A DNA stretch of 64,000 nt, taken from CAVTWH01 sp963794685 (GTDB taxonomy: Bacteria > Actinomycetota > Actinomycetes > Mycobacteriales > Micromonosporaceae). The notes beneath the pieces are model-generated. The model ran no database searches and had not been told where the DNA came from. It saw only the letters and a program-made list of their open reading frames with translations. Position 1 is the first letter of the stretch. The number at the start of each line of letters is the position of its first letter. The stretch is taken from assembly GCA_963794685.1 (NCBI GenBank), contig CAWCFK010000020.1:186001-250000 (forward strand). Reading direction: 5' to 3'. A program made the position numbers and the translations under genes. Positions 34,915 to 45,469 of this stretch are shown one piece after another.

Positions 34915-36936
34915 TCAGGCGGGGAGGCAGTAGCGGATCAGGAGGGCATCGCGGTCGGGTTGGATGGCGCAGGGGTGGTAGTCGCCGAGTTGCTGGTCGA
35001 ACCAGTGCGCGACGAGGTCGTACTCGGCCGGCTCGGTCACCGGGTTGCCGTCGACCGCGGTGACCCGCACGGCGCGCAGCGGCGCCGGGTCCACACCGGA
35101 CTCTGTGCTCTCGTCGGCCGAGGCGGCCGAGCCGGTCGCGGCCGGGAAGTCGGCCAGGTCCAGGGTGTGTCCGCCGGCCAGGGTGGTGAGCACCGCCAGC
35201 AGCCGGGCATCGACCCGGCCGGCGACCAGCGCGTCGCGGGCCGGCGCCGCCGGCCGCAGGCCGGGGTTCGCGGCCAGGGCAACCCCGTCGCGGGTACGGT
35301 CGGCCGGCGCACCCTGCCCGGCTGCGCTCCCCCGTCGCAGCACCCGTACGTCGGCGAAGGCCGCGTACGGCACCCACTGCGGTCCGGCCGGCGCGCTGGT
35401 CACCAGCCAGCCCGCGGCGCCCGGGAAGTCGTCCGGCGCGCTGCCGGGGCTGCGCAGCCGACCGGCCGGCAGCCCGGCCGCAAGCAGTCCCGGCCACAGC
35501 GCGTCGTCGGCGGCGATCACCGGCGACCCGGCCACCTCCGCGCCGAACCAGGCCGCCACGGCCGCCGTAGGCGGCGTCGACAGCCGCTCAACGGGACGGC
35601 GCACCTGCACCCCGGCCACCACCAACACCCCGACCACCGCCACCGCCACCGCCGCCCAGCCCTCCGGCCCGAAGACACTCCCCCCGACCGGCGAGCGGCG
35701 GGTGCGCCGCCGTGGACCGAAGGTGCGTACCCGCCGGGCCCGTACCCGCCGGACCGCGTCAACCAGCAACTCCTCGCCCTGGGCCAGGCCGACAAGCAGC
35801 AGCAGGGGCAGTGCGACGCAGAGCAGGTCGCCCCGGGCAACCGGGATGAGGATGGCGGTGGCCAGCAGCGCGGCGACCGCGACGGCCGGCGCGCGCAGCC
35901 ACCGCCGCCGCACCGCGACCGCCGCCATCACCAGCAACAGCCCGCCGCCCACCCACTCCAGCGCAGCCGGGCGCGGCGCGGGCACCGCCGGCCCGGTGCT
36001 CAGCGCCCCGGACAGCACCCCCGGCAGCCAGCGGGCCCCGGCCAGCAGCGCGACGGCGACCAGGACGAGCAGCGCCACCAGCGCGCGGCGGGCCGGTCGG
36101 GGCAGCCGGCGTGCCACGTCGCCCTGCCCGATCAGCACCGCGAAGCTGGCGGCCAGCCCGACGGCGAGCGCCGGTACCCAGGTCACCGCTGCCGCGAGGG
36201 CGAGCAGCACGCCGATCCGCCGGCCCCAGGGCGCCCGCTCGCCGGTGACCAACACCGCGGCCAGCAGTACCGGCACGGCGGCCAGCACACCCGGCCGGGC
36301 GACCGCGAACAGCGCGGCACCCAGCGGCGTCGCGGCGCAGCCGAGCAGCACGGCCACCCGGGTCGGCAGCGCCAGCCGTAGCCGGCTGGCCAGTACCCAG
36401 GCCAGGACAAGTAGGACGGCGGCGGCGAGCACGGTCGGCTCGCGGACCACCTCGGCGGCCCCCGGCTCGCGGTGCAGCGCGTCGGTGCCCGACACCCAGG
36501 CGGCCGCCACCGCTTCGAAGGCGCGCTGTGGCCAGCCGCCGGTCAGCGTGCCGACGTCCGGCCGGGCGGCGGCGACCACCCGGACTGCGCGGACCGCCTC
36601 GGCCGCCGACAGCGGGACGGCCCGCGCGCCGGCCAGCAGGGCGGTTGCGGCGACGCCGAGGGCGGCCACGTCGACCAGGCCCACCAGCGCGCGTACGGCT
36701 GGCATTCGTCGGGGCGGTGCGACCGGGCCGGCTTCGGTTGCCGGCTCGACCGGCGCGTCGGGCAGGGTGGGGCCGATGTTGGCGGGCTGGCGCTCGCCGA
36801 GTTGCAGGGGGTCGTCGGGGCGCAGCCAGTCGCCGCGGGAGCCGAGCGGGCCGAGCAGGGCGCGCGGACTGGCGGTGGACGCTCGCCGGTGGGTACCGCG
36901 TCCGGTCCCGCGTACGGGACTCGCCGGGGCAGGCAT
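34915..36936 (-). CDS. large polytopic membrane protein, GT-C-like layout
   Basis: A 673-residue membrane protein. After a cytoplasmic Pro-rich N-terminus of about 80 residues there are roughly ten hydrophobic helices to residue 460, then an extracellular C-terminal domain of about 210 residues ending ALLIRYCLPA. The arrangement resembles GT-C glycosyltransferases or ArnT-like proteins, but I see no clear acidic catalytic motif in the first loop (nearest is a segment around GTLTGGWPQRAFEA). ATG 36936 has AAAGG 11 bases upstream; GTG 36948 is possible. It faces the repeat block at 34836-34912 and lies upstream of the DUF4397-sortase pair on the same strand. Confidence 0.75.
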   Translation of the reverse strand: MPAPASPVRGTGRGTHRRASTASPRALLGPLGSRGDWLRPDDPLQLGERQPANIGPTLPDAPVEPATEAGPVAPPRRMPAVRALVGLVDVAALGVAATALLAGARAVPLSAAEAVRAVRVVAAARPDVGTLTGGWPQRAFEAVAAAWVSGTDALHREPGAAEVVREPTVLAAAVLLVLAWVLASRLRLALPTRVAVLLGCAATPLGAALFAVARPGVLAAVPVLLAAVLVTGERAPWGRRIGVLLALAAAVTWVPALAVGLAASFAVLIGQGDVARRLPRPARRALVALLVLVAVALLAGARWLPGVLSGALSTGPAVPAPRPAALEWVGGGLLLVMAAVAVRRRWLRAPAVAVAALLATAILIPVARGDLLCVALPLLLLVGLAQGEELLVDAVRRVRARRVRTFGPRRRTRRSPVGGSVFGPEGWAAVAVAVVGVLVVAGVQVRRPVERLSTPPTAAVAAWFGAEVAGSPVIAADDALWPGLLAAGLPAGRLRSPGSAPDDFPGAAGWLVTSAPAGPQWVPYAAFADVRVLRRGSAAGQGAPADRTRDGVALAANPGLRPAAPARDALVAGRVDARLLAVLTTLAGGHTLDLADFPAATGSAASADESTESGVDPAPLRAVRVTAVDGNPVTEPAEYDLVAHWFDQQLGDYHPCAIQPDRDALLIRYCLPA

Positions 36937-36948
36937 CGACGCCGGCAC

Positions 36949-37174
36949 CTTTCTCTCGGCTTACCCGGGGTCGGTCGCCCCGGTCGGTACGCGAACCGGA
37001 GACCCGGCCGATCTCAGGATCTCCCAAATCGGAGATCGCCGCGACCTGGGCACCACCGAACGAGCGGCAGTGCGGGAAGCCGGGAAGCCGGTGTCACCAG
37101 CACAGATATCAAAGGGTATGGATTAATTCACGATGCGTTCAGTACCTAAGTACCGTGCCCAATATCGATCGTGA
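36949..37174. other. gap between two minus-strand membrane protein genes
   Basis: These 226 bases contain no gene I can support. It becomes AT-richer towards 37110-37160, consistent with a promoter for the 34915-36936 gene. AGTACC occurs twice in direct orientation near 37140-37153. Confidence 0.35.
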
Positions 37175-38812
37175 TCACAAGACCACGGTCGGACCGTTCT
37201 TGCCAGCCGACCCGGTCGGACCCCGGCCAACCTCCGGCCCGACCGACGAGTCGGCGTCGTCCTTCCGGTCCGGCCCAGCCTCCCGCTCGCGCCCAGCCCG
37301 CCGCTCCCGCCCAGCCGGCCGGTCCCGCCCAGCCGGCCGCCGAGGGTCGGCTGCCGAGTCGGGACCGGGCTCCTGCGGTCGGTCGGCGGCCCACTCCGCC
37401 AACCGGTCGCCGGGCTCGGGGTCGCCCGCTCCGGACAGGTCCGGCGGGCCGATCAGCGTACGCACCGGCCGGGGTCGACCGGACGCCCCGGCGCCGGTCC
37501 AGGCCAGCATGAACAGCGCCGCCCACAGGCCGCCCAGCAGCATGGCGCTCGCCAGCGAACTGGCGGTGTCGAAACCGACGTAGAGTCGCGCGGCGCCGAG
37601 CAGCGCGATCAGCCCGGCCGCCAGGGTCCAGCCGGTCACCGCCCAGCCCCACCGCGCGGTCCGGGTGAGCAGCCAGGTCAACGTGCAGATGCTGGCGGTA
37701 CCCACCGCCGTCTGGGTGGTCAGGAACGAGGCGGTGGTACCCGCGTCCGGGGCGGCCTCGCGGGCGATCACGGTGAGCACCACCAGCGGCAGGAACGCGC
37801 CCGCCGTACCGACGATGGTGACCAGGCCCCGGTGCCAGCGGCGGGTCCGGAAGCCCCGGATGATCGCGGTCACCGCGACCAGCGCGATCAGCACCGGGCC
37901 CCGGGTCAACGACAGGCCGGTGAGAGTCACGTCGGTGACCCCGGGGCTGGAGTGACCGTCGATCCAGCGGGCGACCGCCCCGTCCACCCCCGACAGGCCG
38001 CTGTAGCGCACCAGTAGACCGCTCAGCGCCGCCAGCCCGAAGCCGAGACCGAACAGCAGGGCCACGCCGGCCGCCAGGTTGACCAGCAGCGTCCAGCCCA
38101 GGCCGGCCCGGGCCAGCAGCGCCTGGAACGCCCGGTCCAGCCAGCGCACCAGCCGACCCACGGCCGGCACCTGGCCGATCCGCGCGACGAGCGACTTCAC
38201 CGGGTCCGGGTTGCGCCCCAGCCACCGGCCCACCAGGGCGATCACCACGAGCAGGCCGAGCAGCCCGAAGACCGCCCCGGTCGCGTGCCCGAGCAGCCGG
38301 GACACCCGCTGGTAGGAGTCGCCGGCCAGGTAGCCGACGAGCACCGAGGTGCCGGCCCAGGTCACCACCCCGAGCGCGGCCCAGGGGGCGAAGGTCCGGT
38401 ACCGCATCCCGGCGTTGCCGGCCAGCCGCGGGGCGAGGGTGCGGACGAAGGCGATCCACCGGCCGCCGAGGAACGCCCGGCCGCCGAGCCGGTTGACCAT
38501 GTCGTCGGCGCGGGTCCAGCGGTGCTCGCCGACCCACCGGCCGAGCCGGCTGGCCCGCAGCCGGGGACCGTTGCGCCGACCGCTGCGGAAGGCCGCCGCG
38601 TCGCCCAGGATGCCGGCCGCCATCATCAACAGCATCGCGGGTACCAGTTCCAACTTGCCCCGGTAGGCCAGGAACCCGACCAACAGCAGGGTCGCCTCAC
38701 CGGGCAGCACCAGGCCGAACATCAGCCCGGTCTCGCCGGCCACCAGAAACGCGGCGAGCAGGTACACCAGCACGGGCGGCAGGTCCCCGAGCGCGGTCAG
38801 TACGGTGCTCAC
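37175..38812 (-). CDS. DedA-family protein fused to a degenerate PAP2 domain
   Basis: A 545-residue membrane protein. Residues about 1-200 are DedA (SNARE-associated) type: AFLVAGETGLMFGLVLPGE, LGDAAAFRSGRR, and GGRWIAFVRTLAPRLAGNAG with the conserved FxR..AP motif. Residues about 260-450 have the six-helix PAP2 layout, but the phosphatase motifs are lost: PSGH position reads LTTQ and the SRxxxxxH position reads ARLYVGFD. The C-terminus is a Pro/Arg/Gly repeat-rich tail. The start GTG at 38812 is chosen at the first hydrophobic segment. Such fusions suggest undecaprenyl-phosphate or lipid handling; here the phosphatase is probably inactive. Confidence 0.85.
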   Translation of the reverse strand: MSTVLTALGDLPPVLVYLLAAFLVAGETGLMFGLVLPGEATLLLVGFLAYRGKLELVPAMLLMMAAGILGDAAAFRSGRRNGPRLRASRLGRWVGEHRWTRADDMVNRLGGRAFLGGRWIAFVRTLAPRLAGNAGMRYRTFAPWAALGVVTWAGTSVLVGYLAGDSYQRVSRLLGHATGAVFGLLGLLVVIALVGRWLGRNPDPVKSLVARIGQVPAVGRLVRWLDRAFQALLARAGLGWTLLVNLAAGVALLFGLGFGLAALSGLLVRYSGLSGVDGAVARWIDGHSSPGVTDVTLTGLSLTRGPVLIALVAVTAIIRGFRTRRWHRGLVTIVGTAGAFLPLVVLTVIAREAAPDAGTTASFLTTQTAVGTASICTLTWLLTRTARWGWAVTGWTLAAGLIALLGAARLYVGFDTASSLASAMLLGGLWAALFMLAWTGAGASGRPRPVRTLIGPPDLSGAGDPEPGDRLAEWAADRPQEPGPDSAADPRRPAGRDRPAGRERRAGREREAGPDRKDDADSSVGPEVGRGPTGSAGKNGPTVVL

Positions 38813-38976
38813 GGCGTACCAATGGGGTTCACACCGAAAGTCTGCCACCCGCCCATCGGGCAATTCGGATATGCCGGCCGGTGCTGCCCGGGTACCCGGT
38901 AAACCTCAGGGTGATCCCTGATGCCCCGCGCCGCCCCACCGGGGCGGGGGGAACGGGGCTCAGCGACAATGGAGTC

Positions 38977-40836
<1,860 letters not shown>

Positions 40837-40861
40837 TTCCCGCACCACTGAGCCGACCCGG

Positions 40862-40886
40862 GCCCGTCCGCACCACGCGGGCGGGC
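40862..40886 (+). terminator. hairpin after typA
   Basis: GCCCGTCCGC (40862-40871) pairs with GCGGGCGGGC (40877-40886) with one mismatch and a five-base loop. There is no T-tract, as usual in high-GC actinobacteria. Confidence 0.5.
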
Positions 40887-40887
40887 C

Positions 40888-40970
40888 TGGGTCGTGGCGG
40901 GCCGGGGTCGTGGCGGGCCTGGGTCGTGGCGGGCCGGGTCGTGGCGGGCCGGGGTCGTGGCGGGCCTGAG
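40888..40970. repeat. tandem 16-17 bp GC-rich repeats between convergent genes
   Basis: GTCGTGGCGGGCC-type units recur about five times between the typA hairpin and the end of the minus-strand TPR-S41 gene at 40975. Unit length varies by a base between copies. Confidence 0.85.
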
Positions 40971-40974
40971 CGCC

Positions 40975-42684
40975 TCAGCGCGGCAGCGCGCGGATCCGGT
41001 CCAGGGCGGCGTCCCGGCCGGCCAGGTGGTCGGCGAAGGTGGGCGGCGCGTACAGGTCCGGGGCGATCGCCACCCGGCGGTCCATCGGCCACGAGGTCTG
41101 CCAGACCAGGTCGGAGATGTTCGCCGAGATCCGGCTGTACGGCAGGGTGAACGGCACCGTCTCGCCCACGAAGTTCGGGCTCGACCCGGTCGGCTCGCCC
41201 ACGAAGATCGCCTCGGTGTACAACTGCAGCATGGTCGCCAGGTTCTGCGCGGCGGAGAAGGTGACCCGCCCGATCAGCACGAAGAGACCACCGCGCCGGT
41301 TGATCGCCGGCCGGCGGGCGATCGCGTGCAGCAGTGAGACGGCCAGGAACGTGTTCCCGCCGCCGTTGTAGCGCAGGTCCACCACCAGCCGCTGCCCGTC
41401 GCCCGCGTCCACCCGCTCGAACAACTGCGCCAGGAACGCCTCCCAGGGCTGCTCCGGGTCGTCCTGGATGCTGTTGTACTGCAGGTAGACCAGCGCATCG
41501 GCCGGGTACTCGACAAACCAGTAAGGGCGCTCCCGCCGACTCAGGTGCACGGCGGTGACGGCGGCCGGCAGCCGCAGCGCGTCCGGTGGCGCCGGAGTGT
41601 GCGGCAACGCCTCCAGCGGTACCTCCTGCGCCGGCACCGTCACCTCGACCTCCGCCGCGTCCAGCGTGCGCACCCGCAGCCGGGCCCGGTCCGGACGGTC
41701 GAGCACCCCGAGCGCGTGCAGGTAGTGGGTACGCCGCAGCCAGAACGGCTGGCAGGTGACCGCCCACTGGTCGTTGTCCCGGGTCAGCACCGGGTCCAGG
41801 GCCGCGAGCACCGTCTCGATCGGCCGGTCGTCGACGGTCAGCAGCTCGCCGCCGAGCAGGTGCCCGTAGTGGGCGTCCGCCTCGGTGACGAACATGCCCT
41901 CGGTGAACTGGTGGAACCACAGCGGCAGGCTGACGTGCCAGGCCGGGTACGCCCGCTCGGCGCGCAGCCGGGCGTGCCCGTCGTCGAGCAGCCGCAGCAG
42001 CCGCCAGAAGCCCAGCACGATCTGCTCGTCGGCCAGCGTCGGGATGTCCCGGTGCAGCGCCTCCCCCAGCTCGTCCAGCCGGCCGGCGACCCGCAGCGCG
42101 TTGGGGCTGCGCCGCCGGATCTCAAGAAGCAGCAACGCCAGGTCACCCCGCCACCCCTCGTCCCGCCGCCCCTGATCGCGTCGTCCCCCGGCCCCGTCGC
42201 CGGCAGCCCCGTCGCGGGCGGTGCCGTCGCCGGGTTGGTCAGCCGGATGCCACGGGCGGAGCAGTTCGGTGAACTCGGGATCGTCGCGCAGCAGGGCGAA
42301 GGTGGGGTCGGTGGCGAGCCGGCCCGGGTCGCGCAGGCCGGCGGCGAGCGCCTCGCGCAGCACGGCCAGCGCCGGACCCGGCTGGGCGAGGGCGGCATGG
42401 CAGGTGGCGATGCGCAGGTGCAGTTCGCCGGCGTCGGTGGGTACCGGTTCGAAGCCCACCGCCCCGAGCCGCAGCGCCTGCTGGTACGCGGGCAGCGCCT
42501 CGGCGTACCGGCCGCCCTCGGCGCACACGTAGCCGAGCAGGCACCAGTGGGTACCGTGCACCGGGTTGTCCTCGACGACCGCGCGCCACGCGGTGCGGGC
42601 GGCGGTCCAGTCCCCGGCTGCCGTCAGCTCGCTGGCGCGGGCCACCGCCGCGAGCGGATCGATCAGCGGCATCTGCGGCTGCAC
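40975..42684 (-). CDS. TPR and S41-like peptidase protein
   Basis: A 569-residue soluble protein. The N-terminal 150 residues are TPR-like (AARTAWRAVVEDNPVHGTHW, YAEALPAYQQAL). The rest resembles an S41 tail-specific protease: strand RLVVDLRYNGGGNTF, nucleophile region FVLIGRVTFSAAQNLATML with serine in FSAAQ, and AIFVGEPTGSSPN, where the lysine usually in this loop is not obvious. The start GTG 42684 lies two bases after the upstream stop; ATG 42672 is an alternative. No signal peptide. Co-directional with the zinc-ribbon membrane protein gene. Substrate unknown. Confidence 0.8.
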   Translation of the reverse strand: MQPQMPLIDPLAAVARASELTAAGDWTAARTAWRAVVEDNPVHGTHWCLLGYVCAEGGRYAEALPAYQQALRLGAVGFEPVPTDAGELHLRIATCHAALAQPGPALAVLREALAAGLRDPGRLATDPTFALLRDDPEFTELLRPWHPADQPGDGTARDGAAGDGAGGRRDQGRRDEGWRGDLALLLLEIRRRSPNALRVAGRLDELGEALHRDIPTLADEQIVLGFWRLLRLLDDGHARLRAERAYPAWHVSLPLWFHQFTEGMFVTEADAHYGHLLGGELLTVDDRPIETVLAALDPVLTRDNDQWAVTCQPFWLRRTHYLHALGVLDRPDRARLRVRTLDAAEVEVTVPAQEVPLEALPHTPAPPDALRLPAAVTAVHLSRRERPYWFVEYPADALVYLQYNSIQDDPEQPWEAFLAQLFERVDAGDGQRLVVDLRYNGGGNTFLAVSLLHAIARRPAINRRGGLFVLIGRVTFSAAQNLATMLQLYTEAIFVGEPTGSSPNFVGETVPFTLPYSRISANISDLVWQTSWPMDRRVAIAPDLYAPPTFADHLAGRDAALDRIRALPR

Positions 42685-42686
42685 CG

Positions 42687-43247
42687 TCAGCCCGACGAGC
42701 CGAGCGCGCCGACCACGATGATCGCGAAGATGGCGACCACCACCAGGGCCGGGATGCACACGCCGATGATGGCGCTGGGCCGGGCGAACAGGGCCGGCGA
42801 CGGGTCCACGGGCCGCCGGTAGGGTCGGCCACCGGCCGGCGGGCGGGGCTGCTCAAGGTTCGCGACCTTGCCGCGACGCGCCGCGTTGATCAGCACGGTG
42901 ACCGGCGTGATCACCGTCGAGGCAAACCCCCACCAGCCCTGGATCAGCGTCTTCGCGGTGGTCTCGCGGAACACCGCCAGCCCGCAGTCCCGGCAGAACG
43001 GGCCTTCCGAGCGCATGAACTGCATCAGCACGATCATCCCGCGGTGCTGCCGGAAAGTGACGTCGACGGCCGGCACGCAGCCGCAGAGCCGGCAGGACAG
43101 CTGGGTGGAGCCCGGGTAGGCGGGTGGCCCGGCCGGGTAGGCGACGTTGCCCGACTGGGCGGGCACGGGATACCCGGGGGCGGGAAACCCGGGGGCTGGG
43201 GCCGGCCGCGACGCGGAGGGGGCGGGCGGGTACTGCGGATAGCTCAT
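42687..43247 (-). CDS. zinc-ribbon-like membrane protein
   Basis: A 186-residue protein. A Pro/Tyr-rich N-terminus (PQYPPAPS, GYPVPAQS) is followed by two cysteine pairs (CRLCGCVP and FCRDCG) about 30 residues apart, suggesting a zinc ribbon. Then come a first hydrophobic helix (WGFASTVITPVTVLI) and a second at the C-terminus (AIIGVCIPALVVVAIFAIIV). The central block VDVTFRQHRGMIVLMQF, EGPFCRDCGLA is conserved in many actinobacteria, but its function is unknown to me. It probably forms an operon with the downstream TPR-S41 gene (two-base gap). Confidence 0.8.
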   Translation of the reverse strand: MSYPQYPPAPSASRPAPAPGFPAPGYPVPAQSGNVAYPAGPPAYPGSTQLSCRLCGCVPAVDVTFRQHRGMIVLMQFMRSEGPFCRDCGLAVFRETTAKTLIQGWWGFASTVITPVTVLINAARRGKVANLEQPRPPAGGRPYRRPVDPSPALFARPSAIIGVCIPALVVVAIFAIIVVGALGSSG

Positions 43248-43356
43248 GACGATCCTTAGCAGCAGTCAAGAGAAGAAGCCGCTGCATCCTATGGCCGGCC
43301 CACCGACCCCCGCTGTCCCGTGTCCGACGACGCCCGCGCTCCCGGGTGGCCGGCTG

Positions 43357-44157
43357 CTATTCCAGCAGGTTGGCCCGCAGGTCGGCGAGGTCGTTGGCGG
43401 TGAGGCCGAGCCCCTCGGTCAGGTACCCGCTGAACGACCCGTACTCCGTGTCCGCCCGCTCGTACGCCGCGTCGAGGTAGGCCGGATCGGCGGCGAGCAC
43501 CGGCCGCAGCAGGTCCGGCTCGATCCCCCGGCGCTGCTGCGCCAGCGCCACCAGTTTCTCGGTCAACTCCGCCCGGTCGGTGTTGGTACGCAGGTAGTCG
43601 GCGGTGACTGTGGCCCGGTCCACGCCCAGCGCGCCGAGCAGGATCGCGCTCAGCCAGCCGGTCCTGTCCTTGCCCACCGTGCAGTGGTAGAGCACCGGAG
43701 CCCCGGCCAGGTCGACCACCCGGCGGGCGGCGGTGGCGAAGCCCTCGCGCACCACCGGCGAGCTGACGAACGCCCGGTACACCGCCAGCATCGCGACCGC
43801 GGTGCCCTCCCGGCGCAGGTGTTCGGCCTGTGGGGTGGCCACCTCCGCCAGGACACCGGCGAGGAAGCCGAAGACCGGCTGGTCGGGGTCGTGGATCGGG
43901 ATGTGCGCCAGGTGCGGCCCGGCCGGCAGCCGGTCCGGCGGTGCTTCCAGGATCTCCTGGCCGAACCGCAGGTCGAGCACTTCGGCCAGGCGCAGCGCGC
44001 GCAGCGCGTCGATGTCGTCGTCGGTGAGCCGGCCCAGTGCCGGGGCCCGGAACAGCACGCCCCGGCGTACCCGCCGGTTGTCGGTGGTGGGCAGGCCGCC
44101 GAGGTCGCGGGCGCCCGGGGCGCCCACCAACCAGTTCGCGGCAGGTTCGGTACGCAC
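43357..44157 (-). CDS. tyrosine-protein phosphatase (Y_phosphatase3 family)
   Basis: A 266-residue phosphatase: N-terminal NWLVGAPGARDLGGLPT and GVLFRAPALGRLTDDD, then the P-loop HCTVGKDRTGW (Cys-X5-Arg complete). The C-terminal helices are typical of the bacterial PtpB-like group, which act on phosphotyrosine or phosphoinositides. No export signal is visible. GTG 44157 is the start. It follows terC on the same strand with a 9-base gap, so it may be read through from the riboswitch-controlled transcript. Confidence 0.92.
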   Translation of the reverse strand: MRTEPAANWLVGAPGARDLGGLPTTDNRRVRRGVLFRAPALGRLTDDDIDALRALRLAEVLDLRFGQEILEAPPDRLPAGPHLAHIPIHDPDQPVFGFLAGVLAEVATPQAEHLRREGTAVAMLAVYRAFVSSPVVREGFATAARRVVDLAGAPVLYHCTVGKDRTGWLSAILLGALGVDRATVTADYLRTNTDRAELTEKLVALAQQRRGIEPDLLRPVLAADPAYLDAAYERADTEYGSFSGYLTEGLGLTANDLADLRANLLE

Positions 44158-44166
44158 CTGCGCAGG

Positions 44167-45192
44167 CTACCGGCCGACGTCGGCCGCGGAGGACTGCTTG
44201 TCGGGGTGCAGGGTGAGCGGCTCGCCGCGCCGCTTCGCGGAGATCAGGCTGGCCACGGTGGCGACGCCGAGGGTGACGATGATCACGGTGAGGGAGAGCC
44301 AGATCGGGATGTGCGGGGCCCAGCCGATCGGCTCGCCGCCGTTGATGAACGGCAGGTTGTTGCCGTGCAGGGCTTCCAGGATCAGCTTGACGCCGATGAA
44401 GGCGAGCACCGCGGCCAGGCCGAGGGACAGGTACCGCAGCCGGTCGAGCAGGTCACCGAGGAGGAAGTAGAGCTGCCGCAGGCCCATCAGCGCGAAGACG
44501 TTCGCCGCGAAGACCAGGTACGCCACCTTGGTCAGGCCGAAGATCGCCGGGATCGAGTCCAGCGCGAAGATCAGGTCGGTGGTGCCCAGGGCCACCACCA
44601 CCAGGATGATCGGGGTGAACATCCGCTTGCCGTCGCGGTGGGTGGTCAGGTGCCCGTGGTTGAAGTCCCGGGAGATCGGCAGGATCCGGCGGCTGAGCCG
44701 GGTCAGCAGGTTGTCCTTGTAGTCGGAGTCGTCGGTCTCGCCGTGCCGCACCAGGTTGACGGCGGTGTAGACGAGGAACGCGCCGAAGATGTAGAAGATC
44801 CACTCGAACCGGTTCAGCGCCGCCGCGCCCAGCGCGATGAAGATGCCGCGCATCGCCAGCGCCAGCACGATGCCGATCAGCAGCGCCTTCTGCTGGAACG
44901 GCTTGGGCACCTTGAACCGGGCCATGATGATCACGAAGACGAAGAGGTTGTCCACCGAGAGGCTGTACTCGGTGAGCCAGCCGGCGAAGAACTCACCGCC
45001 GGAGCCGGTGCCCCAGATGGCCGACACTGCGATCCCGAAGGCGATCGCCAGCCCGACGTAGAAGGCGACCCAGAGCGCGCACTCCTTGGTGGACGGCACG
45101 TGTGGTCGCCGGCCGATCACGACGAGATCGACCGCGAGAATCACCCCCACTGCGATCAGCGAGATGATCCAAACTAGCGACGACACATGCAC
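44167..45192 (-). CDS. TerC-family membrane protein (probable Mn2+ exporter)
   Basis: A 341-residue integral membrane protein with about nine helices and the TerC hallmark SLSVDNLFVFVIIMARF, and later the repeat-equivalent FALDSIPAIFGLT, whose acidic residues lie in the transport path. TerC/Alx proteins export manganese or load exported metalloenzymes. GTG 45192 has GGAGG at 45199-45203; longer open reading upstream is leader RNA, not protein. The yybP-ykoY riboswitch just upstream supports manganese induction. Confidence 0.93.
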   Translation of the reverse strand: MHVSSLVWIISLIAVGVILAVDLVVIGRRPHVPSTKECALWVAFYVGLAIAFGIAVSAIWGTGSGGEFFAGWLTEYSLSVDNLFVFVIIMARFKVPKPFQQKALLIGIVLALAMRGIFIALGAAALNRFEWIFYIFGAFLVYTAVNLVRHGETDDSDYKDNLLTRLSRRILPISRDFNHGHLTTHRDGKRMFTPIILVVVALGTTDLIFALDSIPAIFGLTKVAYLVFAANVFALMGLRQLYFLLGDLLDRLRYLSLGLAAVLAFIGVKLILEALHGNNLPFINGGEPIGWAPHIPIWLSLTVIIVTLGVATVASLISAKRRGEPLTLHPDKQSSAADVGR

Positions 45193-45216
45193 GGTTACCT
45201 CCGGAAGACACGGTGT

Positions 45217-45327
45217 GACTCCGAAGGTCTCCTCCACCACCACAGCTACGTGGTGACCGGCGGCCCCGGGTGCCGCTGTGCGCACCGTGCTGACGGGAAC
45301 CGCTGCGAGGGAGTACTCCCCTTCTCG
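45217..45327 (-). ncRNA. yybP-ykoY (manganese) riboswitch upstream of terC
   Basis: On the minus strand the leader starts AAGGGGAGUA (45323-45314) and ends GGAGGAGACCUUCGGAG (finishing at 45219), the two most conserved boxes of the yybP-ykoY motif. Between them are GC-rich pairing segments (GCGGUUCCCGUCAGCACGG; CCGGUCACCACG). The 3' box lies about 15 bases before the terC GGAGG site, so it can govern its translation or transcription. Known members bind Mn2+ and switch on exporters. Confidence 0.85.
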
Positions 45328-45469
45328 GCGGCCATTCTGCCCCATCACCATGAAGATCGCCCAATGCCCAGCGTGCTACGCCCCTGGCAGTACCCCTTCG
45401 AGTGAGATCTCACACCCCGCAAGGCATCCTAGGAGGCTGGGTCGCCGGCTGGGCCTGGATCGCCTGCGC

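Noticed and set aside
35045..37126. Long plus-strand open frame opposite the polytopic membrane protein gene
   Set aside because: It mirrors the real minus-strand gene; composition is Ser/Thr/Ala/Arg without domain similarity, as expected of antisense high-GC shadows.
43246..45177. Plus-strand 643-codon frame
   Set aside because: It is antisense to the phosphatase and TerC genes, both of which have clear motifs.
45193..45351. N-terminal extension of TerC
   Set aside because: The in-frame extension covers the manganese riboswitch; GTG 45192 has a GGAGG site and begins the first helix.
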